A stretch of DNA of 53,955 bases from assembly GCA_018372435.1 (NCBI GenBank), contig JAHAJA010000028.1, positions 1-53,955 of the forward strand, in the 5' to 3' direction. The translations under genes were made by a program, and so were the position numbers. Of this stretch, positions 17,296 to 25,386 are shown piece after piece. The notes below the pieces were generated by a model. The model saw only the letters and a program-made list of their open reading frames with translations. It was not told the DNA's origin and searched no databases. Source of the DNA: Clostridiales bacterium. GTDB taxonomy: Bacteria; Bacillota; Clostridia; Lachnospirales; Lachnospiraceae. Numbering within the stretch: position 1 is the stretch's first letter; the number at the start of each line of letters is the position of its first letter.

Positions 17296-18309
17296 TTAAT
17301 CTCGATATCCGTTTGGATTGTTACACTGCCAGCGATATGCATCCTCGCACATCTTAGGGAGTTCTTTCTCTGCAACAAATCCAAGTTCTTCTTTGGCTAA
17401 ACTTGGGTCTGCATAGCAGGTTGCGATATCGCCTGGCCTTCTTTCTTTCACTACATAAGGAATTGGTTTTTTACTAACTTCCGAAAAAGCAGCAACCATT
17501 TCTAATACACTATAGCCCTTACCGGTACCTAGATTATATGTCTTAACACCTTCGATCTGATTAAGTTTTTCAATTGACTTCACATGACCAATTGCTAGGT
17601 CTGTAACATGGATATAATCTCTTACACCACTACCGTCTTTTGTATCATAATCATCACCATATACCTGAAGTTCTTTTAACTTACCAACCGCTACTTGCGT
17701 GATATATGGAACTAGATTGTTAGGGATTCCAAGTGGATCTTCTCCAATCATACCGCTCTGATCAGCACCTATTGGATTAAAATAACGTAATATGATAATC
17801 TTCCATTCACTATCAGCAACCACCAAATCTTTTAACATCTCTTCCTGCATTAACTTTGTTCTACCATATGGATTGGTTACAGAAAGCGGAAAATCTTCCT
17901 TGATTGGAACTGTGTGCGGATTACCATATACGGTAGCAGAAGAACTGAATACTAACTTCTTCACATCAAATTGTGTCATCACTTCGCAAAGCACAAGGGT
18001 TGAAACCAAATTGTTATAATAATAGTTAAGTGGCTTATGTACGGATTCCCCAACTGCTTTTAGACCTGCGAAATGAATTACAGCTTCAATATTCTCCTGT
18101 TCAAACACCTTAATTAACTTATCTTTATCTTCAACATTGAATTGATAAAATGTTAAGTCTTTACCCGCTAACTTTTCTACCCTCTTCAGTGACTCTTCTG
18201 AAGAATTGCTGAGATTATCTACTACTACTACATCGTAACCCTTTCTTAACAACTCAAGACATGTATGACTTCCTATGTATCCTGCTCCACCTGTAACTAA
18301 TATAGCCAT
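17296..18309 (-). CDS. galE: UDP-glucose 4-epimerase
   Basis: A 337-residue short-chain dehydrogenase-type epimerase, normal length for GalE. It has the NAD-binding TGGAGYIGSH at residues 6-15, the catalytic Tyr/Lys in NPYGRTK, and the sugar-binding NPIGADQSG, GVRDYIHVTDLA and RRPGDIA motifs. It interconverts UDP-galactose and UDP-glucose, and some forms also act on the N-acetyl sugars. Its ATG overlaps the stop of the kinase gene (TAATG), showing translational coupling. It is last in a three-gene operon with the nucleotidyltransferase and kinase, completing the Leloir-like route for galactose 1-phosphate. Confidence 0.95.
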   Translation of the reverse strand: MAILVTGGAGYIGSHTCLELLRKGYDVVVVDNLSNSSEESLKRVEKLAGKDLTFYQFNVEDKDKLIKVFEQENIEAVIHFAGLKAVGESVHKPLNYYYNNLVSTLVLCEVMTQFDVKKLVFSSSATVYGNPHTVPIKEDFPLSVTNPYGRTKLMQEEMLKDLVVADSEWKIIILRYFNPIGADQSGMIGEDPLGIPNNLVPYITQVAVGKLKELQVYGDDYDTKDGSGVRDYIHVTDLAIGHVKSIEKLNQIEGVKTYNLGTGKGYSVLEMVAAFSEVSKKPIPYVVKERRPGDIATCYADPSLAKEELGFVAEKELPKMCEDAYRWQCNNPNGYRD

Positions 18310-19433
18310 TATAAATTACCTCCTTTTGCCTTTGACACGATTTCATTCATCTCATTCCATTTTCGTTCCATATCAAGTACCAGTGACATCTGTGTATGAC
18401 AACGGTCTAAATTATGTTCTGGTTTGTGAATTCTAAAATACACATCACCCTCTATATAATCTGTTAGAAAGCGCATACCACATTCCAGTGTCATTGTTTT
18501 TGCTCCATAAGGTAACATTGCAATTTCTGTATCTGTTAAACTTCCTTCACAGCCTTTTAGATAGCCCTTAACATACTCTTCAAATAATTCCAAATCCAAA
18601 TTAACTTTGGACAAATCCTTTTCATCCTCTGTAGCAGTATTCGCTCCAAAGCGAATAGAATCTCCAAAATCGAAGATAGATAATCCAGGCATCACGGTAT
18701 CTAAGTCAATAACACATAGACCATTCCCTGTTTTATTATCAATCATTACATTGTTAAGCTTCGTATCATTATGGGTGACACGAAGTGGGAGCTTGCCTTC
18801 TTCTAAACATCTTTTACAATACTCCATATCCTCTTCTCTTTTGATGAAAAACATAATCTCATCCTGTACTTCTTTGGCACGATCACATTTGTCTTCTTTC
18901 ACAGCCTGTAGAAATGTTTTATAACGTAACGGTGTATAATGAAAATCTGGTATTACCTCATACAAACTTGATGCATCAAAGTCAGATAATAATTTTTGAA
19001 ATCTCCCAAAAGCAACTGCACTTTGAAAGAAATCTTCTGGTCTACTTACCTGCTCAAAACAGCTCGCATCTTCTATAAAAAGATACATTCTCCAGTAATT
19101 TTCTTCAGGATCCTGATAGAATGAGGCTCCCTCCTTCGTATTGATTACCGTTATTACTTCTCTCTTACTATCTCCTCCAAGTCTTTTCACTTCATCTTTT
19201 AAAAACGAGGTAACCCGAGAGATATTAAACATCAATTGCTCTGGATTCTTAAATATACTGTTATTGATGCGTTGTAATATGTACCTTGTTTGTTCAGAAT
19301 TCTTCTGAAAGACTACGACAAACGTATCATTAATATGCCCGTTACCGTACCTTTCATAATTCACAACATCTCCTTCTACACGAAACTGTGTGATTGCATT
19401 CTCTATTAACTCTGCCTTTATTTCTCTTGCCAT
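18309..19433 (-). CDS. nahK: N-acetylhexosamine 1-kinase
   Basis: A 374-residue member of the aminoglycoside phosphotransferase-like (APH) fold, similar in length to bifidobacterial NahK (about 360). Signatures are RYGNGHINDTFVV near residues 28-40 (substrate loop), the Brenner motif LRVTHNDTKLNNVMID with the catalytic Asp, and CVIDLDTVMPGLSIFDFGDSIRFGAN for metal binding. It would phosphorylate GalNAc or GlcNAc, released by the GH112 enzyme, at C1 using ATP. Choline kinase or homoserine kinase-like alternatives are unlikely given the context. It overlaps galE by one base. Confidence 0.9.
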   Translation of the reverse strand: MAREIKAELIENAITQFRVEGDVVNYERYGNGHINDTFVVVFQKNSEQTRYILQRINNSIFKNPEQLMFNISRVTSFLKDEVKRLGGDSKREVITVINTKEGASFYQDPEENYWRMYLFIEDASCFEQVSRPEDFFQSAVAFGRFQKLLSDFDASSLYEVIPDFHYTPLRYKTFLQAVKEDKCDRAKEVQDEIMFFIKREEDMEYCKRCLEEGKLPLRVTHNDTKLNNVMIDNKTGNGLCVIDLDTVMPGLSIFDFGDSIRFGANTATEDEKDLSKVNLDLELFEEYVKGYLKGCEGSLTDTEIAMLPYGAKTMTLECGMRFLTDYIEGDVYFRIHKPEHNLDRCHTQMSLVLDMERKWNEMNEIVSKAKGGNL

Positions 19434-19538
19434 AAATTAAAATGCCCCTTTCCAAAGTCCTGATACTTTATGTATAACACAAATCTCCGGTTGAAAAATA
19501 TCTTTCTCTACCTAGTATCTACACTATGAGTCCACTCT

Positions 19539-20456
19539 CTACCATAGGTTCGTAGGGTAAACTCCTTGTTCTTTTAACTTCGCTATCTCTTTTTGGACAA
19601 CCTCTTTGTCCTCTCTATAGGTAACACCAAACCATTTATCATCAGAATTCAATACTTTTACTTGTACCTTTTGTTTCTCAATCATATGCTGAACTACAGT
19701 TGGTAAGAAAAACTCACTTTTTGTCGGATTAATCGTAACTTCTGTCTCTAGGAATCTATTAAATTCTTCCTCAAGTTCTTCCATAATATCTTCTTTGAAT
19801 CCCCAGAGATTCATAGATACTGTTTTGTCGGAAGGAATATCTTCCCAGATCTCCTGCTCACTATTAAAATATTTCGCACCATCAGGAAATCTTTCAATCT
19901 TTGTTCGTTCCGTAATCTCTGTTAAGAAGCCTTCGTCATTAACGTCACATACTCCTCTTGCTACAGAGCCGTTTTCTGTCAAAGTGTTCTCTAACTGATA
20001 ACCAACCATGGTATAAACAGTACTCTGATTTTCTTTACTAGCGTCTAAGAAATCATAGATCTTAGTAAATGCCTCTCTTCCGTAGAAATCATCTGCATTA
20101 ATTACAGCAAAAGGTCCCTTGATTTTCTCTTTGCAACACAAAATTGCATGACCAGTCCCCCATGGTTTCACTCTCTCTTCTGGTACAGTAAAGCTATCTG
20201 GCACATTCGTAACCTCTTGGAAAACGTATTCAACCTCAACAATTTTTTCAATTCGATCTCCTATTACTTCTTTAAACTCTTCTTCCATCTCTTGTTTAAT
20301 AATAAAAATTATTTTTCTGAATCCTGCTCGTATTGCGTCAAAGATTGAGAAATCAATAATTATATGTCCTTGTACATCAACAGCATCAATCTGCTTTAGA
20401 CCACCGTACCTACTTCCCATACCAGCAGCCATAATTACTAAAACTGGTTTTTCCAT
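19539..20456 (-). CDS. Sugar 1-phosphate nucleotidyltransferase (UTP-dependent, likely)
   Basis: A 305-residue nucleotidyltransferase. The N-terminal LVIMAAGMGSRYGGLKQID motif is the nucleotide-binding loop, and AVINADDFYGREAF holds the metal-binding Asp pair. The fold is like UTP-glucose-1-phosphate uridylyltransferases, but the N-terminal motif differs from GalU. It is first in an operon with nahK and galE. In bifidobacteria this pathway uses a GalT-type transferase; none is encoded here, so this enzyme probably makes UDP-galactose, UDP-GlcNAc or UDP-GalNAc from UTP and the sugar 1-phosphate. Which of these it prefers cannot be read from the sequence. Confidence 0.8.
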   Translation of the reverse strand: MEKPVLVIMAAGMGSRYGGLKQIDAVDVQGHIIIDFSIFDAIRAGFRKIIFIIKQEMEEEFKEVIGDRIEKIVEVEYVFQEVTNVPDSFTVPEERVKPWGTGHAILCCKEKIKGPFAVINADDFYGREAFTKIYDFLDASKENQSTVYTMVGYQLENTLTENGSVARGVCDVNDEGFLTEITERTKIERFPDGAKYFNSEQEIWEDIPSDKTVSMNLWGFKEDIMEELEEEFNRFLETEVTINPTKSEFFLPTVVQHMIEKQKVQVKVLNSDDKWFGVTYREDKEVVQKEIAKLKEQGVYPTNLW

Positions 20457-20530
20457 AATCCTACTTCCTTTCTTATATGCTTGTAATTCCTGGATCGTTC
20501 TCTATCCTCCTTAAATTTCAGAACAGATTA

Positions 20531-20720
20531 CGTAACAAAGTTTGTTTGTTACGTTTTGTTTTCATTTGTTACGCTTTTATATTAGCATTTGTTACACACT
20601 TTGTAAACAGATAAAATAGAATTTCATAAATTATTTTTCATACTGATTTCTAGACTGATATCTACTACTTTTCATTGACAATTGACTATAGATAAGTTAA
20701 AGTAAACACATAACGTAACA
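20531..20720. promoter_or_regulatory. GTTACG-type operator array between nucleotidyltransferase and lacI genes
   Basis: Repeated TTTGTTACG words: a dyad CGTAACAAA (20531-20539) and TTTGTTACG (20545-20553), a direct copy at 20565-20573, a degenerate copy TTTGTTACA near 20588, and CGTAACA at 20714-20720 downstream of the lacI promoter. This placement suits binding by the divergent LacI-family regulator to control both the nucleotidyltransferase-nahK-galE operon and itself. The region 20457-20772 holds nothing else clear apart from the promoter. Confidence 0.65.
20675..20703 (+). promoter_or_regulatory. Promoter of the lacI-family gene
   Basis: TTGACA (20675-20680), a 17-base spacer and TAAAGT (20698-20703), 70 bases before the start codon. 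A CGTAACA operator word lies about 10 bases after the -10, a position suited to autoregulation. Confidence 0.6.
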
Positions 20721-20772
20721 TAAGGTAAACTATATAGACTACGCAATAGTAAATGGAAGGGAGTTTTCAGTT

Positions 20773-21792
20773 ATGAGTACTATACGAGAAGTTGCAAAAC
20801 TAGCAAATGTCTCCATTGCTACTGTCTCTCGTGTTCTAAATCAAGATACCAAATATAAAATGACCGAAGAAACTAAAGCCAGGGTGCTTGATGCCATTAC
20901 GCAATTAAATTATGTACCTACCAAAGCACAGCATAAGAAATCATCAAACACCCTCCCTACAACTGAACTTACAGCTAAGATCGGATGCATCTTAAGAGTT
21001 ACCAAAAAAGGTTATAACGATCCCTACTACATGTCTATTCTAGCTGGTGTAGAGAAACAGTTACGAACTGTAGGAATTGATTTAGCTTTTATTAAATCAT
21101 CAACAGTATTAAATGATAAGAATTCTTTGATTACAACCTTCAGCGACTCTTTAGACGGTTTGATTCTAATGGACCCTTTAAACGATGATAGCTACCACTA
21201 TATTAAAAAGCGTGTTCCCCATATTGTAGGTATTGATACTTTAAGAGATGATATTGATGATGTTGGGTATGACCATTTGCAGAATGGTATCTTAGCTACC
21301 AATCATCTAATCAAGAAAGGACATAAAGAAATCGGATTTATCGGAGGGAGCGGTGAGTCCCAAGATATCAAAGATAGTAAGCGATACCAAGGTTACTTGA
21401 TTGCTATGCATAAAGCTGGCTTACCTATCCATAATGAATGGATCATTGATTGTAACTGGAATGAAGATGAATGTGTTGCGAAAGTAGATGAATTATGTAA
21501 AAGTAACCACTATCCAACAGCATTTTTTGCTGCAAGTGACTTAATGGCTATGGCTGCAATGAAAAGCTTCTATACCAATCAAATTCCTGTCCCAAAAAGA
21601 GTTGCTGTCATTGGTATGTCAGATATTGAAATGTCCCAATATTCCAATCCTCCATTGACTACCTTTCATGTCCCAAAAGAAGAAATTGGAACGGTTGCAG
21701 CAAACTTACTTCTTTCAAGAATCAAGGGATATCAATCACTGCCACAAAAAATCATATTACCAACAAACTTTGTTGAAAGATTCTCGACCTGA
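20773..21792 (+). CDS. LacI-family transcriptional regulator
   Basis: A 339-residue regulator. Residues 2-26 carry the classic LacI helix-turn-helix and hinge (TIREVAKLANVSIATVSRVLN), followed by a periplasmic-binding-protein-like effector domain with DGLILMDPL, HIVGIDTLRDDIDDVGYDH, GHKEIGFIGGSG and the C-terminal PPLTTFHVPKEEIG. A good AAGGGAG site precedes the ATG. It is divergent from the nucleotidyltransferase-nahK-galE operon and shares the operator array with it, so it probably represses that operon until a sugar effector binds. A GalR/EbgR-like class is likely. It is followed by a pseudogene fragment. Confidence 0.92.
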   Translation: MSTIREVAKLANVSIATVSRVLNQDTKYKMTEETKARVLDAITQLNYVPTKAQHKKSSNTLPTTELTAKIGCILRVTKKGYNDPYYMSILAGVEKQLRTVGIDLAFIKSSTVLNDKNSLITTFSDSLDGLILMDPLNDDSYHYIKKRVPHIVGIDTLRDDIDDVGYDHLQNGILATNHLIKKGHKEIGFIGGSGESQDIKDSKRYQGYLIAMHKAGLPIHNEWIIDCNWNEDECVAKVDELCKSNHYPTAFFAASDLMAMAAMKSFYTNQIPVPKRVAVIGMSDIEMSQYSNPPLTTFHVPKEEIGTVAANLLLSRIKGYQSLPQKIILPTNFVERFST

Positions 21793-21826
21793 TACAGAGC
21801 TGTTTCAACATAAGGGCACTTCTACT

Positions 21827-22237
21827 ATTACGCCCCTTATTGCAATAAGGCTGACCCAATGGGGCTCTAAAACTCTTGGAGATCAGGGATACACTGCAAT
21901 TGAAATTCTTCGTAATTTCTACGGAGAAAACATGTACATTAATACCGCTGACGAGATTGCTGGTGTTCCTTCTTCATGGCCAGGTTATGATTTAACGGTA
22001 GGTAGTAGCGGTGCTAAAGTAAAACAAATGCAAGAACAATTGAATGTTATCGCTGGAGCCTATCCGTTAATTCCAAAGATTGCTGCTGATGGAATCTTTG
22101 GTCAAAGGACAAAAGAAGCCGTAGAAGAATTCCAAAGAATCTTCAATCTTCCTGCTACTGGAGTTGTTGACTTTCCAACTTGGTATAAGATTTCGCAAAT
22201 CTATGTAGGTGTATCAAGAATTGCTGAACTTGTTTAA
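21827..22237 (+). pseudogene. 3' fragment of SpoIID-domain/peptidoglycan-binding protein gene
   Basis: An open stretch of about 137 codons. It begins in the C-terminal end of a SpoIID-like domain (LTQWGSKTLGDQGYTAIEILRNFYG) and continues with a linker (PSSWPGYDLTVGSSG). It ends with a complete PG_binding_1 domain (VKQMQEQLNVIAGAYPLIPKIAADGIFG, then AVEEFQRIFNLPATGVVDFPTWYK). Full-length clostridial homologues of this layout are about 400 residues. There is no ribosome-binding site or good start; the reading frame runs backwards into lacI in a different frame. It is best read as a 5'-truncated gene whose front was lost. A repeat remnant lies directly after it. Confidence 0.75.
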
Positions 22238-22247
22238 GTTAATGACT

Positions 22248-22325
22248 GGCTAAGGTGTCAAAAGTCCTCCAGAAATCTTGACCTTGTCAATCTGCACATT
22301 CACAAACATGACTAATGTGATTCAG
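22248..22325. repeat. MITE-like repeat, copy D (one end)
   Basis: The sequence GGCTAAGGTGTCAAAAGTC followed by AAAT-TTG, TCAAT-TGCACA matches, with changes, the left terminal arm of the long copy at 25387 for about 60 bp. The other end of the element is missing. It sits directly after the truncated SpoIID-like gene. Confidence 0.6.
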
Positions 22326-22335
22326 TATTAAAAAG

Positions 22336-22397
22336 AAAACACGACACATTCCCTATGTAACTTATATAAGTAACATGCGGATATGCCGTGTTTTTTA
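22336..22397 (+). terminator. Long-stem terminator-like hairpin
   Basis: AAAACACG (22336-22343) pairs with CGTGTTTT (22387-22394), with an inner near-palindrome ATGTAACTT/AAGTAACAT (22355-22376). A U-rich run follows. It may end the broken peptidoglycan-binding transcript and lies between convergent genes. Confidence 0.6.
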
Positions 22398-22479
22398 TTT
22401 TATTTTTATTTTAATTTTAATTTTATAATTTCTGAATGATCTTAAGCAAAATACTTAATATCTCAAACATATCTTTCTT

Positions 22480-23433
22480 TTATCTCTTATCCACAGTATC
22501 AAAGGTATACCCTTCTTCTTTAATTGTTTGAATTATATTCTCTAATGATTGTACTGTTGCTTTGTTTACAGAAGAATCGTGTAGAAGTATGATAGGTTTT
22601 CTATACCTCTTTAAGTCCTTTAACACATTCCTAGTTATAGAAGCTCTTGTAGGTTTACCAATGGAATCTTCAGCAGATACTTGCCAATCATAATATGTGA
22701 ATCCACGTCTCTCCATCTCTGCCATTACTTGCTTTCTTATTCCCTTCATATACTTATTGTAACTGCCGCCAGGGAAACGAAACACAATTGGTTGTTCTCC
22801 AGTAACTTCATACATCCTTGTATAAGCAAGATAAAAGTCATCAAGATAATCCTTAACTGAAGCATATATCTTTTTATAGTTATGTGAATATGTATGGATG
22901 CCTACCACATGTCCTTGGTCAATCATCTCTTTAATAAGATCATAGCGATCTGGCGTTACTGACCCTGCAATCATAAAGAAAGTAGCCTTAATATCATACT
23001 TTTTAAGGATTTCTAAAACTTTGCGTGTATTCTCACTTGGTCCATCGTCAAATGTAAGATAAGCTACTTTCTTATCACTCTGAATATCACTCATTGGGTA
23101 TTTAAATATATACTTTCTATAATTAAGTACATTTGTATCAATTGTTGCTAATGGAATCTTAGCACTGTTTTTAACATACATATCAGGGTATAGTTCCATA
23201 TACTCTTCTTTGTGCGCAATCTCAGCACTATCTTCCTTCTTCACAGTTTCTTCTTGCTTTGTTTCTTGCTTTGTTTCTTGTATTATTTCTCGCTCTGTCT
23301 TCTCCACCTCTATCGCTGAATCTTCTATTGTATCCGACTGCATCGTTGGTTCAAAGATATCTCCTCTAAACAATTTACCCATTATAAGCAGTAGAATAAT
23401 AACCAATATAAGGATAATCCTTTTCTCTCCCAT
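22480..23433 (-). CDS. Membrane-anchored polysaccharide deacetylase (NodB family)
   Basis: Start taken at ATG 23433 (AAGGA upstream; hydrophobic N-terminus), giving 317 residues; upstream in-frame ATGs at 23469 and 23478 would add a charged leader without benefit. Residues 3-22 are a membrane anchor (IILILVIILLLIMG), followed by a Glu/Lys-rich linker. The NodB domain shows TFDDGPSENT (metal and catalytic Asp), a HTYSH zinc-binding motif, RFPGGSYN, a DWQVSAEDS motif and ILLHDSS near the end. It is likely a peptidoglycan N-acetylglucosamine or N-acetylmuramic deacetylase acting outside the cell, giving lysozyme resistance or sporulation-related modification. It resembles PdaA/PgdA-type enzymes; subtype is not certain. 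Confidence 0.88.
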   Translation of the reverse strand: MGEKRIILILVIILLLIMGKLFRGDIFEPTMQSDTIEDSAIEVEKTEREIIQETKQETKQEETVKKEDSAEIAHKEEYMELYPDMYVKNSAKIPLATIDTNVLNYRKYIFKYPMSDIQSDKKVAYLTFDDGPSENTRKVLEILKKYDIKATFFMIAGSVTPDRYDLIKEMIDQGHVVGIHTYSHNYKKIYASVKDYLDDFYLAYTRMYEVTGEQPIVFRFPGGSYNKYMKGIRKQVMAEMERRGFTYYDWQVSAEDSIGKPTRASITRNVLKDLKRYRKPIILLHDSSVNKATVQSLENIIQTIKEEGYTFDTVDKR

Positions 23434-23711
23434 ATTTCTTACTTCCTTAGTAACCTTCTTTACTCTCATTGTATGCAATAAGAAGTCACATCATGAGTTA
23501 GTTTCTAATTGTGCTTCTATATAATATTACGATTACACGAATTACGTAATTCTTCTTTCAATACTTGAATTAAAAATCAAAACTTATCAATCATTCATTT
23601 TTCTTCTAATGTATTTCAATTTTGATGCAAAACAATATATGTTTTATTCATATCATATCTTATAAATTTATTAAATATGACATATGTTACTATCAAAACA
23701 ATTATATGTCG

Positions 23712-23720
23712 TGTTATAAT
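23712..23720 (+). promoter_or_regulatory. Extended -10 promoter of the J-domain operon
   Basis: TGTTATAAT (23712-23720) is a perfect extended -10 (TG, one base, TATAAT), about 54 bases before the ATG of the J-domain gene. No good -35 is seen, as is usual with this promoter type. The rest of 23434-23773 is AT-rich with nothing else clear. Confidence 0.55.
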
Positions 23721-23773
23721 CAGATTAGCTTTTTTATAAGGCAACCCAATTGTTAAAATAAAGGAGAATCTCC

Positions 23774-24523
23774 ATGAAATGGTTTAATAATCCGACTTCT
23801 ATGGATGAAGTCAAAAAACAATATAAAGCTCTCATACGTGTTTACCATCCGGATAATGGTGGTGACTTAGATAAGATGCAAGAAATCAATGTGGAATACA
23901 ATGAATTATGTGATCGTTTTGAAAAAGGCGCCACTGGTTATTCTGATTATTCGTCTTATTCTGGATATGGCAATAACAACGCCTATACCTCAACTGATGA
24001 TTTCAGTAACATGGTTCGTCCTATTATCGAACAAGAGATGAACAAAACCATCACAGTTGTACTCCAAGCATTACGTATCTACCCAGCCATTCAATCCAAA
24101 TATGATAAATTAATCGCTCATGATCCAGCTCGTATCTATATTGATATACCTACCGTGTTAAAAGTAGCTTACGAAGAGATGCAAAGAACTCCTATAGCCG
24201 CTCAAGCTAATTATCAATTCATCGGTCTTATGAGTGAACTTGAGAATGTTCGCCGTACTACGAAACAAACTTATGAATCAGCATGTAGACAATATGGTCA
24301 CAATCTAGATCAAGAACTTGGTGACCTATATAGTGCTGTTGGTAATACCGTAAAAGATCAGATTCTTGCAGCAAAACAATCTGGTGGTGCTTTCTATGGT
24401 GGTAATCGAGGTTTCTATGGCTCCGGTCAGAATTCAAGTTATCCTCCCAGAAATGATGGATGTGACGATTGTTGCCAATGCCTCACTTGCATGATGTGTT
24501 GCGACTGTATGAATTGTTGTTAA
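23774..24523 (+). CDS. J-domain protein with cysteine-rich C-terminal tail
   Basis: A 249-residue protein. The N-terminal about 60 residues form a minimal J-domain (EVKKQYKALIRVYHPDNGGDLDKMQEIN), with the diagnostic His25-Pro26-Asp27 that stimulates Hsp70 ATPase. Residues about 55-80 are Tyr/Ser/Gly/Asn-rich, and 80-215 are mainly helical without a known domain. The last 22 residues contain ten cysteines in a CC/CxxC-rich pattern, which suggests metal binding or a thiol cluster. It is followed by the DUF5685 gene at 24536, so the two are probably co-translated. A co-chaperone for a specific client such as DUF5685 is plausible but inferred. AAGGAGA precedes the ATG. Confidence 0.85.
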   Translation: MKWFNNPTSMDEVKKQYKALIRVYHPDNGGDLDKMQEINVEYNELCDRFEKGATGYSDYSSYSGYGNNNAYTSTDDFSNMVRPIIEQEMNKTITVVLQALRIYPAIQSKYDKLIAHDPARIYIDIPTVLKVAYEEMQRTPIAAQANYQFIGLMSELENVRRTTKQTYESACRQYGHNLDQELGDLYSAVGNTVKDQILAAKQSGGAFYGGNRGFYGSGQNSSYPPRNDGCDDCCQCLTCMMCCDCMNCC

Positions 24524-24535
24524 TGGAGGCATGAG

Positions 24536-25378
24536 ATGATAGGATATCTAAAACCGAAGGTAGATGATCTTCGTGTTTATGAATATAAACAATACCGTTC
24601 CTTCTACTGTGGTGTCTGCGTAGAGTTAAAGAAACATCAAGGTGAATTACCAAGATTACTCCTTAGTAATGATGTGGCCTTCTTTGCTCTCTTACTGTCA
24701 TCCCTTGCAGATACGAATACTGTAGAGACTACTCACCGTTGTGCTCTTCATGCTTATCAAAAAAAGCCCATTCGTCTAAACACCTATACCAAATTCATGG
24801 CAGACATGAATGTGATATTTGCTTATGGTAAAATACAGGATAATCTACACGATGAAGGTGGAATGAAAGCTAGAACTAGTAATCTAGTTTATCATAGAAA
24901 TTACAAAAAGATCTGCAAAGAGTATCCATATGAGGTGAAATGTTTTGAGCAATACACTAAAAAGCTTCATGAAATGGAGTCTGCAAACTGTACTGATTAT
25001 ATTGAACTTGGCAAATTATTCGGACAAACACTTCGTGATATGTTAGGGGAAGTAATCACTGTACAGGAAGATTCCGTGAGCAAGCTATTCGATTATCTTG
25101 GACAATGGGTATATTGTATTGATGCGTTAGATGATTTAGAGAAAGATGCAAAAGAACATGCTTTCAATCCAATGCTTGCAGCTTATCAAGAGGATAAGGA
25201 AACGTTCCTAAAAGAAGTGAAACAACATATCAATTCCTTATTACTTCAAATCGTCTATCTCTATACAGAGATGGATTTTGTAGATTACAAAGGAATTGTA
25301 TTCAATATATTATGTATTTCCATACGTGAAAAGACTGATGCAATATACAAAAGATATCATTGTAATACTTGCGACTAA
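24536..25378 (+). CDS. DUF5685 family protein, isoprenoid-synthase-like motifs
   Basis: A 280-residue all-helical protein matching DUF5685. The N-terminus has FYCGVCVELKK (Cys25, Cys28) and later RCALH (Cys69, His72), a C-x2-C...C-x2-H set that looks like a metal site. Two Asp-rich motifs follow: D102-NLHD and D196-ALDDLEKD. These resemble the DxxxD motifs of squalene/phytoene synthases and related trans-isoprenoid synthases. Whether it makes or binds a prenyl diphosphate is unknown. It starts 12 bp after the J-domain gene with GGAGG, so it is probably translationally linked to it. No genes of isoprenoid synthesis are nearby. Family call is firm, function open. Confidence 0.82.
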   Translation: MIGYLKPKVDDLRVYEYKQYRSFYCGVCVELKKHQGELPRLLLSNDVAFFALLLSSLADTNTVETTHRCALHAYQKKPIRLNTYTKFMADMNVIFAYGKIQDNLHDEGGMKARTSNLVYHRNYKKICKEYPYEVKCFEQYTKKLHEMESANCTDYIELGKLFGQTLRDMLGEVITVQEDSVSKLFDYLGQWVYCIDALDDLEKDAKEHAFNPMLAAYQEDKETFLKEVKQHINSLLLQIVYLYTEMDFVDYKGIVFNILCISIREKTDAIYKRYHCNTCD

Positions 25379-25386
25379 ATATATAT

